DNA from: Paramecium tetraurelia
Lineage: Eukaryota; Ciliophora; Oligohymenophorea; Peniculida; Parameciidae
Direction: 5' to 3'
NCBI RefSeq assembly: GCF_000165425.1
Contig: NW_001799641.1
Coordinates: 67,027 to 131,026, forward strand
DNA: 64,000 nucleotides
Position numbers and translations under genes: made by a program. This document shows positions 49,922 through 61,965 of the stretch, one piece after another (within the stretch, counting starts at the first letter, position 1; every line of letters begins with the position of its first letter). Below the pieces are notes generated by a model. It had not been told where the DNA came from. It saw only the letters and a list, made by a program, of their open reading frames with translations, and ran no database searches.

Positions 49922-52900
49922 ATGAATAACTATCATATTTATGATGAGATAGGAAAAGGCAAGTATTCAGTTGTGTACAAGGGAAGAAAGAAGAAGACTA
50001 TTGAATATATGGCAGTGAAGTCATTGGAGAAAAGTAGACGCACAAAACTTTTGAATGAAGTATCAATTAATTTAAATGAATCAGGTCAAAATGTTCTCTG
50101 GTCTCAAACACCCCAACATCTTGAAGTTTTACCATTGGTATGAGACGCGTAATCATCTCTGGGTCATTTTGGAGTATTGTCCAGGAGGTGATCTGATGGC
50201 ACTAATTGAAGCTGATTAATAAGGCTTACAAGAAAACATAGTGTTACGTTTCGTAAGGGACATGGCTGCAGGATTGAACTATTTGCATTCCAAGGGCATA
50301 AGTGAGTCATTTGAATTTAATATAGTCTATTGCGATTTGAGACCATCGAATGTGTTATTCAATGAATATGGAGTAGCCAAACTCAGTGATTTGGGAAATG
50401 CAAAGCGCTTGGTGGATATGATATCAGCCACCATAGGTCCAGATGTTGAAATGTCTAAAAGAGGATCGCCCTATTACATGGCACCAGAATTATTTCATGA
50501 GGGTGGAGTGTACAGTTTCTAAAGTGACTTATGGGCTTTGGGATGTATTGCATATGAATTGTGTATTGGATAAGCTCCATTCTAATGCAGCAGCTTTACA
50601 GAATTGGTTGAACTCATTTTGAATGCGGAAGTGAAACCATTAGAAGTCTAATGTTGGGATTTTATTAAGGGGTAATTCTTATGACTTAGTTCCTAGATTA
50701 CTCGACAAAGACCCTCTTAAAAGGTGGGGATGGGAAAAAATTTGTAAATTCCTTAATATTTAATATTTGAATGTGCCATCTCAACCACATTTTGAAACTT
50801 GGTGCAAAAAGAACAATCTTGTCAGAGTGACTCCTGTTCAATAGAATAACAAATAGGTGGATATTGTAAGGTTGTCCTTGAATGTCCATAAGAATATGTT
50901 AAGGGAAGATGTGCCTAGCAGTTCTCAATAGCAATAATATCATAAATAGGCTAGTAGCAATGAGAAGGATTTCAAGTTGACAAACAAAGACCAAGAAATA
51001 TTGATAGGGTCAGAGTAGTAATAAGAAGATGAAGAAATTGATAGACAACCAGACGAATTCTAAACTAATGTTTAATCAGATTTGAATTCTATTAATTCAC
51101 CACATTTACAATAGAAACCATTCACTATTAAAAAGGATTCAGTGCATCCATCTACTTAGAGTCTTCTTAATTAATCGCCTATTCCAGGGGGAATTACTCC
51201 TCAATAAAAGAAGCCAAATGAAAATGATTAATTGATGCCTATTGATTAATTATTCACTCACAGTTCTGATAATTCAGTCAAGCCTATAATTGGCAATAGA
51301 GAAATTGAAAAGTCAATTGATGCCACATTCGCAAAAGAATCATTACCTTTTTAATATATTAATGCAGATGATGTTAATAGAAATATCGAAACAGATTAAA
51401 TCGAATACCACTTCGAATAAATATATAATTCTTTACAAACAGCCAAATAATAGGAATAATTGAATATTCTAAATTATTTTGAATAAATTATCCAGACATC
51501 TAATGCAGCAAATCGCTTAATAAACTCAGCCTATATTCAATTATTGTTGAAATTATTGACAGTAAGTAAATTAACTTAATTAAAATATCGGATTTGCTGT
51601 GTTTTGGGATTGTTGATTCGACATGCTACTGTTATCGAACCTGAGGTTTCATAACATGGAATACCGGAGGCTATGGTGGAAATATTAAACTCAAAGGAAT
51701 AAAGTACTGTTAGGAGAAAGGCAGCAGCAGCTTTGGGTGAATATTTATTTTATGGTGCAACCTAAATGGAAGAGGATCCTTAGAATCCCTATTGGAAGAT
51801 GAGTAATCTTAGCTACAATTAATTGATTAAGGTTATTAAGTCGTAGAATGAAGATGAAATTGGTAAATAATGTAAATAATCTAATTAGTCAAATTCTATT
51901 GTATCAAAACCATTGAAAACATCTCATCTTAATCAATATCAATTGGATAGAGATTTGCCAAATCAGAAATAGTCTTGATGATTCTACAATGCTTTTTGTC
52001 TACCAAGAATGATAGTCTAAGAATTAGTTGTGCAGTCACCTTAGCTAATCTACTGATGTTGGATAATCAATAAGTTGATGTGTTCATGCAAAGTCTTGGA
52101 TTAAAGAGTTTGGTCTAAGTATTTATGTCATTTTAATAAGCCTAGATATTTTTAGATAACCTGCAGAGAGTGTAGTAAGCAATGATCACTATATTCAACA
52201 TTCATCTACTCCAAAGTGTAAGCACTCAGGATTCATCAAGCAATAATGTATCTTAATTGGCTTCAAATGCAGTCAACAAATTGTTAATGGAAGAATGTAT
52301 TTATGAATTTATTAAATAATAGCTTAATTAATAAAAGGATTAGTGTATCTATTGGATCATGGTAATGCTGTCAGCAGAGGGAAGGCAGCTATTGCACTGA
52401 TGTTGATGATTAAATTCAATATAGTCACTCTTATCAATCTATCAGAAGAACAATTAAGATTCTATTAAATTCTAGATAAAGGACTCAGAGACAATAATGA
52501 GTACTTAAAATAATGCTTGTAACATTTAGTACAATAACTATGTGATTGCACTCCTATTATGATCACTTAGATTAATTAGTCTTTGACTGATTCATAATTG
52601 ATGGAATACTCTCCAAAGAAAACTAATGGCAACTATTTAAATGTGTTATTCTAATACTCACAAACACCAGTCTTATAACAATCCGTATTTTCCTCTCAGT
52701 ATTTACCAATCCTAACAGAATTATTGTCACTATCAAAGAATAAAACTTAAATTCAAACTACCTTATTGAATATTATGTCTAAGATGTGTACTAACTCAAA
52801 GATTTTAATTAAACAACAACAAGTAATCATTTAACAGGTGCTCAAAAATTGCATTGATTACATGGTCAAGTAATAGAGCACTGAAACTAAATTTATGTTT

Positions 52901-53824
52901 TTGAAATTGATCATAGATCTTCTAAGTGCTCTATTGCAGGAGGAGGGGATCTATGATTATCCTAATTTCTTGAAGCCTTACTCTAACGAATTGAATAATA
53001 TCATTATTACTCTCATCCTCCCCTTGCTAAAGGAATTATTCCAAGAATAACCTCCTTTACCATTTTATGCACTCAAATTAGCATCAATTCTCCTAACCTA
53101 CAATTCCCTCTTTCTCCCTCATTTCAAAAGACATGAAGTCCTCTAGGCTATATTAGATATGTACAAGCCAGATAGTAATAATATTACAGGCCACACTTTG
53201 AATATCATTCAGAAGATCGTTGAGGGTAGCACAATTGAAGATCTCAAGCAATTTCAAATTATAGGTATAATGAAATTATTATATTTAGACAAATCATTGC
53301 AAATATTTGTGCAATTTACAAAATAGAAATAGGAATGGGCTTTTGAGGATCTATCTTCTATTATGGTAGCAATCACAAGCAAAATAATAAATGAATTACA
53401 AAGAGGGAACAATAAAGTAGTGGTGAGTCCAGATAACACTTTGATTCCTCAGCCTTTCCCTCAAGAGTTCTTATTTTTTTAAGACCAATTTTATTTCACT
53501 CTTTAATATGCTCAACAAATCATTAATATTTCTACTCCAGGATGTCAATTGACATTGTTAACTTATATGTTGCATTTGACGTATTTTTATCCAGGAAAAC
53601 TGTCGTAAATAAGGCAGTAGTTGTTCAATTAATTAATACCATTACTATGTCCTTAATTAAATAAGAGAATCATCAAGTTATTGCATTGGGTGGTTGTGTT
53701 GAATGAATAGAAACCATTTAAGATAGAAAAGAAAGAAATCTTAGTATAGGTTCTGGAAAAGTATCAGAAGGAAGACAAATCTATTGCTATGGCTGCAAAA
53801 GATTTGATGAAATATCTTCTTTGA
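49922..53824 (+). CDS. ULK4: ULK4/RUNKEL-type kinase with helical repeats
   Basis: 1258 residues, close to vertebrate ULK4 in size; introns at 50060-50084, 50302-50325 (GTG donor), 50672-50696, 51863-51888 and 52297-52322. The kinase domain opens MNNYHIYDEIGKGKYSVVYK, as in ULK4/Fused, with AVKSLEK (Lys), YCDLRPSNVLF in place of HRDLKPEN, DLGNAKR in place of DFG, and SPYYMAPELF. After a disordered Gln/Ser/Asn linker, residues ~620-1258 are ARM/HEAT-like helices (AAALGEYLFYGATQMEE, RISCAVTLANLLMLD). ULK4 acts in ciliary motility and microtubule bundling, including in plants and protists, and animal copies are regarded as pseudokinases. Here Lys, both Asp residues and much of the Gly loop remain, so ATP binding is plausible. 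Confidence 0.92.
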
Positions 53825-53858
53825 ATTAAAATATATATATATTTATCTATATTTTTAA

Positions 53859-55040
53859 TCAAATTCCAACTGTTGATCGAACATAAGATTCGAAACTTGG
53901 TTAAGTAAGTAAACCATAGGCTTGCTTACTGATTTCAATTTCCTTGTTATATTCAGTAACAGTTCTTGTGTACAAATCTGTTTCAGCAGCATAATTATCA
54001 TTTTCTGCTTACAATTGAGCTTCAAGAGTCTCTTTGTCATCTTTTCGTTATCCTACATAGACGATGGTTTCTCCGAATTTTTCTAAGAGTCATACTAATA
54101 TTGACATACATTCATTAGCAGCCAATTCAGAATTTTTTAATAAAACTGATCTTTAGAACTCTGCAAATTCTTTTTCTAATTAAGCAACTCTATCAGCGTA
54201 CTTAGTCTCTGCTTGGCTCTCGTCTGCAGTTTCTTAATTAAGAGAATCTACAAATTGCACTCTTAACTCGTTGAAAATTTTGACCAGCTAAAAATAGGTT
54301 AAAATTATAATAATAATTACTTATTACACTGAACCTTAATCTGTGAAATTTTATTCAGTGGCTAGTTCAAGTAGAGCTTTTATGATTGGAGCGAAAGAGG
54401 AGCGATTCTAAAAGGATGTTTGAATTCTGCCTAAATTGGTCTAAACTCTCTTGAATTAAATAAGTTATGGATTAGAGATTTAAGACAATAACCCAAGTGA
54501 TTCATCGACTGCACCAATAGCTTCATTTAATTCAGCAATATTAGACAAGAATTATTCATGTTATCTCTTTCTATTCAAATGTTCTCCATCCAATATTCTT
54601 CTGTTTTCTTCAATGTTAATTTTCAATTAAGCCAAAGATTATTGGAATCTCTCCTTTTAAGGGATGAGAACATTGTCAATGAAGTCTTATCCAGTAAAGA
54701 TATCTATATTAGATATAAGATTATGGTTACCTTTAGCGGCATCTTGGATTTCTTATTCAAGTCTGGTCACATCACGATTGTGTTCATCTGTTCTCCTTGA
54801 GTATGTATCATGGATATCTTAGAGTTCTTCTTGCAATTGATCGATCAATTGGTTGATGGTTTCTACTAATTCAGACAGGGCTCCACCAGTTGATAATTCA
54901 ACTTAGGCGAACTCAACTATAAATGAGGCCCATGAAGATTCCTTCAATTTTTCTAGTGCTTGAGTTGTTATTGCATCGTTCATAGTGATCTCAACACTCA
55001 AGACACTGAGTAATAGACAGGCTATCAAAGAGGATTTCAT
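53859..55040 (-). CDS. Trichocyst matrix protein (second TMP)
   Basis: 364 residues with signal peptide MKSSLIACLLLSVLSVEIT; introns at 54704-54730, 54288-54320 (33 nt) and 54083-54109. The chain is helical, Gln/Glu/Asn-rich, with heptads typical of TMPs (LVETINQLIDQLQEELQDIH, VAQLEKEFAEFQRSVLLKN) and a closing YGLLTQPSFESYVRSTVGI. It is the same family as the gene at 2944 but clearly a different subtype. TMPs are sorted to trichocysts, processed, and assembled into the crystalline body that expands on exocytosis. A standard-code ORF at 54558-54800 on the plus strand is a shadow. Confidence 0.92.
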
Positions 55041-55174
55041 TATTTTTAAATTAAAATTAAAAACGATATTCTCGATGAACTAACATACATTGTCAATTTA
55101 TTTTAAAATATCAAGATTGTATAATATAAAATGAAAAAATAAATTATTTATTTATGTAATACGTAATTAGATTA

Positions 55175-55751
55175 ATGAATAACAAAATAGTAAAATTAAT
55201 TAATGTAGTTAGCAAATTCAATTGGTTCTATGCAGGAAATAGAATACTTAGAAAATCGAGTATATCCAAAATTGCATACTGCTCTGGTACAACTGATAGA
55301 TCATGTTGTGAAGACAGAGGAGGTGAGAAAGCATTAGGAGAGATTGAAGAAAATAAAAATATTTGATCGGATCGAATAAAAGAAGGTGGAGAAGTAAAGA
55401 TTGAAAAACGAATTGGGTTCAGCATACGAATCTTCGTCTTAGGGTTCTGCTGAGAATGACGATTTTGGAGGGATGAGTTAATAGCTGATTAAAAACGAAG
55501 ACTCAATCTTCCCAATAAACAACCAAATACAAGCTCCTACAGGAATCTCCATCGATGATCTGAGTCCTCAGGAGATGAAAAAGGAAATAAATCTTGCGCT
55601 GAATAAGATATAAGAGGATCTAGAGGACGAGGAAGCACCAGACAAGCAAGAGTTGCAACATTTGAAATAGTAAATGAAGCAGCAAAGAGAGGCTCTAGAA
55701 TTTAATCCATTGATCTATTTAGCACATTTATTAAGAGAATAGTAGAAATGA
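55175..55751 (+). CDS. Dpy-30-motif-like protein
   Basis: 181 residues: MNNKIVKLIN, intron 55205-55235 (31 nt, ends CAG), then EIEYLENRVYPKLHTALVQL and a charged coiled coil. The C-terminus reads EFNPLIYLAHLLREQQK. The pair of pieces (YLEnRVyPkLhtAL... and NPLiYLAhLL) looks like a split RIIa/Dpy-30 dimerisation motif, normally one contiguous unit, found in many ciliary and chromatin docking proteins. The insertion of ~120 residues between the halves is odd and weakens the call. It is followed after 16 bp by the DGTGRD-repeat gene on the same strand. Confidence 0.72.
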
Positions 55752-55767
55752 TTAATTAATTATTATA

Positions 55768-56361
55768 ATGGCAGCTCGCTAAGCATATTGTCGATTGTAA
55801 CCCAAAGTGAACAACTACCATAATGATGGCACAGGAAGGTATGTAACATGACTGAATTGCAGGGATTCCTACATTAGCAAGTTTAACGGTGGATAAATGA
55901 ATCAGACTCTGCAATCTCAAATAGCACCTCAACCAAATCATGAATTTGAGAAGATGCATTATCTAACTAAATCAAACACCACTTTGAGACGTTCTGGTAA
56001 TCTACCTCCCCAGATCCCCATAAAAACTACGAAGTATTGGGGAGATGGAACTGGAAGAGATTACTTTGTCATAGTCAATGATGGTGGCTAATGCAATCCG
56101 TGCAATTGGTGGGATAACGTCGATATCTAATTTCAAAGACAACTCAGAAATTACCAATAGACAGGTCCACTGAGAATTAGCAGTGCTTGTTCATCCAAAC
56201 AATAAGATAGATTGGCAGAGCCTAAGAAACAGTTATAGATCAAATAGAGGCCCCATACTCCCAATATCAAACAAGCTCATAAAATCTATCAATCTTACCA
56301 AACTTTGAAATACTAAAGCAAGGCTCGCAACATAAGATACAAGACACATCATGATAATTGA
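55768..56361 (+). CDS. DGTGRD-repeat protein, possibly microtubule-associated
   Basis: 189 residues, MAARQAYCRLQPKVNNYH start, intron at 55839-55862. Two copies of one motif stand out: NDGTGRDSYISKFNGG (~20-35) and GDGTGRDYFVIVNDGG (~85-100). The second is preceded by KTTKYW and followed by CNPCNWWD. The chain is basic and Pro/Gln/Tyr-rich without a signal or membrane segment. DGTGRD(S/Y) motifs occur in small protist proteins thought to line ciliary doublets, but I recall this only loosely, so the role is inferred. A coding intron splits the first motif after GTG, leaving GR|DSY. Confidence 0.8.
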
Positions 56362-56387
56362 TAAATATATTTTCGATTATTGTATTA

Positions 56388-57786
56388 TCACAATCTATGT
56401 AAATACTCCCCAGCCTTTGTGATATATCTAATCCATTTCGTTGGTTTGTATCCTGATTTTTCATAAACTCTTAAGAATCTTACTCTTAATCCACTTGCTG
56501 TAAACATAGGCACCTAAAACTCAATTGAAATGGGTGGTTTGATCCAAGGTTATTAATTTGTCGTTGATCCTAAATCAATTTCGCAACGTAATAAAGCTTC
56601 GAAATCTCCAGGGTATTTCTTTATCCTCCAAATAACTCCTTATTATTCTGGCTCATGTTTGGCTTTTCCGATTGCAGAATTGGTACTAACATTTGCTGTA
56701 TTCTTGGGCACTGGAATTTTTATAGCTAGATTTGTACCAAATAGATTCTTTTCAAAAATTGATTTAATCTTGAATATTCATAAACAATAATACTTTGACT
56801 CTAATTTCTAATTTGTTCTTCCCTAATTCATTGTACACTGGCATGATTTTGAAAGGCAAATTAATATTCTCAGTGATCCTATAGGTCATCAACTCAAATT
56901 GACCATCAGGAGGAATAAAAGTAATAGCTCTTTCCTTATCAAATTTTGGTAATTTAACACATTGATGGAATTTGAGATCATCAATAGTTATGCCTTTATC
57001 AGTTGTTGTCTGACCAGGTTTACGTGGCTCTCTCTACATTAACAATTTATCGTTCATTCCAAATTTGCATTCTGGCATTCCAGTCAATAAGCATTTCATC
57101 TGAATCGATCCAGCCACATCTGCCTTCAGGATTGTCCCCTTTACTGACATCAACACATTCACACTCTCTATGACATCCAGATACACTTCGTTCTTTCTAT
57201 ATACAATGTTTTGTGGTCTCCAAGAAGTGGCTCCTGTTGCTTAGGACGTTAATTATTTCAATTTTTCAACATCGTTCATCAACTCTGGCTTTAATCCTCC
57301 TTCTTAAATGTACTATTTAACTCTAAGAATAGTTAGATACTTTTTTCAAAAGATCTGCGTCTGCTATTTACGGAACACCATAATCCATCACTTCATCCAG
57401 AAGTTCATAGATAAGCACAAAATGTTTCTTTATACAATTTTCATCAAATTCACCACCAAAATAGGCTCTGCATACTTTAACCTAGATTTAATATTTTCAT
57501 TGTACTAATTGATAAAGAAATTGCAAGGTCATTGCTACATTCACATTTACTTTTGTTGTTGCTAACACTACTATGTCTTTTATAGTAATATGGATAAATG
57601 ACGTTCCTGTATTTTTAAATATTATATGTTACCATCAATATTGATAATTGGGCATTCTTTATTTTCTTTAGTGGCCACAACTTTAGCACAAAATTGAGTA
57701 GTCTCACTTCTTGTTATGTCATCCTTATAGACTCTATAAACAAGGATTTCTCCCTTATGATTAATAAACACAATAGAACTAATCAT
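56388..57786 (-). CDS. AP2M1: AP-2 clathrin adaptor mu subunit
   Basis: 431 residues, introns at 57607-57632, 57482-57505, 57313-57340 and 56769-56793. The longin-like N-domain opens [20 protein letters not shown] with DDITRSE, then [20 protein letters not shown] and [18 protein letters not shown]. The mu-homology domain starts [20 protein letters not shown] and includes [17 protein letters not shown] and LPPDGQF-type text ([17 protein letters not shown]). It ends [20 protein letters not shown]. Length and the [13 protein letters not shown] signature suit AP-2 mu, which binds YxxPhi cargo and PIP2 at the plasma membrane. It is convergent with the preceding gene, 26 bp apart. Confidence 0.94.
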
Positions 57787-58216
57787 ATTATATTAAATAA
57801 ATATAAATATCCAAATTAATATCTCAAATCCTATATATCCTTCAATATATTATCACAACTGAAAGAACACATACAGCATTGAGTCTATTGAAAAAATAGT
57901 CAACTATTGATATTAGAATAATCATATTGCTCTATGGCAGTCTTAATTAGTAATTCTATTCTTATTCATTACGCTTCAAGAATAATTTATTAAACCCTTT
58001 TACTTAACCGAAAAATTCATACAGTTATTTTCTCAGGTATAGGAATGTGAGAATAATAAGTCATAATTATGAATTTCAAGCAAAAATAATTATTTGATCC
58101 TTGAGTTCATTTTAATTTCTAGTTTTCTAAGTAGAATTATATAAATAATCTATAATTTGTTGGTCTTATCTTCTATATCCTTAATCTCCTTCGATTGGTT
58201 ATTTATTAATAAATTA
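57787..58216. other. AT-rich divergent spacer
   Basis: About 430 bp between divergent genes AP-2 mu and ERGIC-like. No supported frame, RNA gene or repeat. Confidence 0.55.
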
Positions 58217-59276
58217 ATGAAATTATTAAAATCAATTGATTTATACGGTAAAGTTCCAAAAGGATTGGCTGAGCCTACAAGTTCAGGAGCTGTTGTTTCA
58301 ATCATAACTTTGATATTACTAGCATTAATGATCATCAATGAAGGGATTGTATTGGATAATTGAAACTATTTGTTTAGGAGTATATTACAATTGATGTTCA
58401 ATCAGAAATCATCGTGGATCAAAAATTATCAAAAGATAGAGTTTAAGTGAATTTAGACATTAAGTTTATAAAGGCTCCTTGCGATTTTTTAGAAATAGAT
58501 CAATAAGATGCAATGGGATAGAGTTTGTCCCAATAGTTCATGGAATTAAAATACTATAGACTGGATTCTAATGAAAGGAGGATTAGTGAATATGTAACAA
58601 TTTGCATTGTACAATAGACCAGAAACTCTAATAATTGGGTTGAAATAGAAGATGCCAGAACAGCAATAAATGAAAAGTAAGGATGCGAAGTTATTGGAAA
58701 TCTGAAGGTTAATAGAGTTAGAGGCAAGATATCATTTGGAGCTCATCGATCTTATTCTTACATAGGGGCAGTTGGCAATCTAAATCTTCCATTAGATTAT
58801 TCTCACAAATTTGTATCCTTTTCTTTTGGAGATGAAGATGCTCTTAAGAAAGTCAAGAGTTTGTTTTAGCAAGGTTAATTAGATAGTTTTGCTGGTACTT
58901 AAAGAATTAAAAAGCCTGAATTGGCTAGTTAATCAGTATTGATAATTTAACATTTTAGATGTAACATGAACACTTCATTAGCATCATTCCAACTCATTAT
59001 ACATTGTTAAATAAATAAGTATATTCAGTCTACTAGTATACAGCCAATCACAATGAAGTGAGATCAAATAATTATGGTAATGTTCAATTAAGGTATTTAT
59101 TAAAAATATTTAGATATGACTTTGCTCCAACAACTGTCACTTATTGGTAAACAAAAGAGGACATTTTGCATTTCTATGTTCAAATATGTGCGGTTATTGG
59201 AGGAATATTCACTGTATCAAGCATGATTGAGGCATGCGTTTATAAAGTAATGAGGATGCTATTAAAAGTCGAATGA
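58217..59276 (+). CDS. ERGIC/Erv41-Erv46 family COPII cargo receptor
   Basis: 328 residues from MKLLKSIDLYGKVPKGLAEP; introns at 58349-58377, 58936-58958 and 59093-59113. The layout is that of the family: a cytosolic start, TM1 (SGAVVSIITLILLALMII), a long lumenal domain beginning EYITIDVQSEIIVDQKLSK with the conserved KFIKAPCDFLEIDQQDAMG, and TM2 (HFYVQICAVIGGIFTVSSMI) near the end. The TRFAP-like segment (QLRYDFAPTTVTYWQTK) precedes TM2. Erv41/46 cycle between ER and Golgi in COPII/COPI vesicles and retrieve ER proteins. The ATG at 58157 belongs to no conserved sequence and was not used. Confidence 0.92.
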
Positions 59277-59394
59277 TTAATATTTAGATTAGATAGGTTT
59301 ATATATTTTATACTATTCCGATGTCAATATTTTATTGTCAACTAAAATATGTAAATTGGGGTATCAAGATTTTAAAATTATGAAATTAATATTA

Positions 59395-61503
59395 TCAAAT
59401 AAAAATGCATTTTTCTAAATCAATTAATGGCATATATTCAAGCTGCTATTTATACTGACTAAAAGCATAGATGTCCAAACGAAATTCTCGTTTTACAAGT
59501 TCAACCTAAAAGTCTAAAATGAATGACCAACTAGTTTTTTTATATATGTCTTAAAATTCCTCTTTACTGATTCCATAAATTATTTTACTAGCTGAACTCA
59601 ATAATTAAAATGTTATCCCTATTATTTATTTTAACTATTAAATATGAACGCCCTAGAATCTCCCCTTAACATCCTTCCATACTTCTAAGTATTTCTGAAA
59701 TCCTAATAATAGAGTAATATTATACTTTCTTATTATTCATCCTTATTTATTTGATTGTTCTGTAATCCTTGTTCAACTTCATCACAACATTAGAAGAACT
59801 TAAATAACTTCTTGTCTGTCACTTAAAATTTAACAATTTATTCACAATTCTATAATAAATAATACAAAACTGTCCAACTACCATTCTTTACAAAATTAAA
59901 TAATGCTAGTGTCAATAATTCTTGATTGCTTATTTATGTAGTGCTTAAAAACAAAAAATCATAGAGGTAATACTTTTTTATTGCCTCATCAAATAGAAGT
60001 GATGCATCTAAGGATATTTGCTTCGTAAAGTATGACATTTTGTATATTGTTCTACATAATAATTCTGGCTTATAATTTATCAGATATCCCATATTCTCAT
60101 ATTGAAGATTTTTCTTTTTGAAACGCTCAACATAAAATCTGGTTCTACTTCTGAAATCTAGAAGCAAAAGATGGCTGTAATAACTCAAAATGTAATCTTA
60201 ATAAGTCCCAAAAGTTATAGGTAATACTTTAACTCTATATTAGACTTCAACTATCTCCTATGACACCCTTCCTATGTTTTCAAAGTTGAATAAATAATCT
60301 AGCAATTCTAATGAGATACAGTAAACTTCATAATTAACTTCATTATCCATGAACTATGCAATGTAATACAAGAGTAATTGTAATAGATTAATAATTCTTT
60401 GTTTGGAAAGATGCCTCAAGTATTCTAATGCAAATTAATTTTTGGTCAATAAAAAATAAAGTAGGCCCATGAACTCTTGGACCCCCTTATTATCATGAGC
60501 TTTAGTCGTAATAAAATTTGTATCAGAAATAAGGGATTGCTGCATATTTTCAATCAATAAATCAAATGAATAATCAAGTAAGTCAGTTTCTATAACTATC
60601 TTTCTAAATTTATTTTACTCAGAATCAAATGAAAAAATGATATTTAAGACTTATGCACTCAGAATTGCCATAAATCTACAAGTTTTTTATTAATATAATA
60701 AGTTATCTTAAAACCAAAAGTATCCATGTTTGTGGAATAATATCACTGCCCAAAGAGAGGCAAACATTTCCGCATGATCTTCAAATGCTAAATATGATAA
60801 TGATTCACTCGAATTAGGTTTCTGTTGATATAATTATTCCTCCAAACATGCCAATAGACAACTTAAAACCAAGACTCTATTTTCATAATATTGTTTTTGA
60901 TCATTAGGATACTTTGTTAATGTAGCTAGACCTCTCCAAATATTTTCTAGTTTCAATTTGATATCCTTATCTAGCCATTACTTAAGCAAAGATTTTAATC
61001 TATGATCATTATCCAAACTGAATTTATCTCTCCCTTGGATTGTAAAGCCAGGACGAAATAATAAGGTCATTAGATTATCAATAATTCGAAAAATTCTTGG
61101 ATCTGCCAAATTGACAACATCTAAAGGTTCCATATCTTCATCAGCTTTCACAACTGTAATTCTATTTATTACTTCGACCTCAACTTTAGAGTTGTTAGAA
61201 GTTATTAATTTATGATTTTCTGCCAATAATATTGGAATGAAAATTGTTAAATTCTTTAAGGTGTTTTAAACAACTTTGTTATTCTCATGTTGCATTCTCT
61301 CAATTAGCAATTCTAGCAATTATGCAAATTTTTCATGCTTAATAATTTCCCTAGCTTCTATAGGTAAAATTGAAGGTGAATCCTAACCTAAGAATAGGGT
61401 TAATTTCACTTAAAATTCCTATATTTAATATGCTTTAATAAGATACATTGTCGCTTCCAACATTGAATAATGCTTTCATAGGTTATGCTTACGATTGACC
61501 CAT
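59395..61503 (-). CDS. Large helical protein of unknown function
   Basis: 685 residues, MGQSQAQPMKALFNVGSDN start, introns at 61419-61446 and 59703-59725. The sequence is alpha-helical throughout, HEAT/ARM-like (RIIDNLMTLLFRPGFTIQG, FASLWAVILFHKHGYFWF, LEYLRHLSKQRIINLLQLLL). It ends QLEYMPLIDLEKCIFI. Gly2 could be myristoylated, and the MG start plus NLMTLLFRPGFTI faintly recall HID1 or dymeclin-type Golgi proteins; this is weak. No catalytic motif or membrane helix is certain. The 59703-59725 intron is required: without it the frame still runs on but loses the conserved-looking C-terminus. Confidence 0.82.
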
Positions 61504-61539
61504 TATATTTAATTTAAATATATATTAATATATTATATT

Positions 61540-61955
61540 TCAACACTAGATGCCATCTTTTCTTGTTGTCTAAGCTTTCTTATCTTCTAACTCATCGATT
61601 TCTTTAACACTTTTAAATTTAGTGTGTCTAAATAATGTAATGTCTTATAAGATAGAGTTAAATTTAAAGATTAGGGAGTTTAGTATTAATATATTTAGTT
61701 CTTATGATACAGCATAAAAATAATCAAGCTATAGCCTAGATGCCTTTAAAGATCTCGTGTTTAAAGTATTTCAGCCATGAAAATATATTACATTAATTTT
61801 ATTATAAACCTATTTTTTAAATATTAATTTGATGTATCATTTTGATGAAAAAATTATAGCAATTCTCCCTTTATTATCTTTAAATTGTGAATCTAAATTG
61901 GACAATTTAAATTAACCAAAATTATTTGTGACCCTACAAGTTACAATCTAATCAT
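61540..61955 (-). CDS. Small protein of unknown function
   Basis: 125 residues, MIRLQLVGSQIILVNLNCPI start, ending KAQTTRKDGIQC before TGA 61540. The two halves are in different frames and are joined in frame by a proposed 38-nt intron (61754-61791, ends GAG), longer than all others here. Both halves look coding (HNLKIIKGELLQFF; LQLDYFYAVSQELNIL; FKSVKEIDELEDKK). Its ATG lies only 10 bp from the divergent ATG of the next gene. Either the splice, the start, or an assembly indel could be wrong. The N-terminus loosely resembles small CXorf65-type ciliary proteins, which I cannot confirm. Confidence 0.5.
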
Positions 61956-61965
61956 TAAATTAAAA

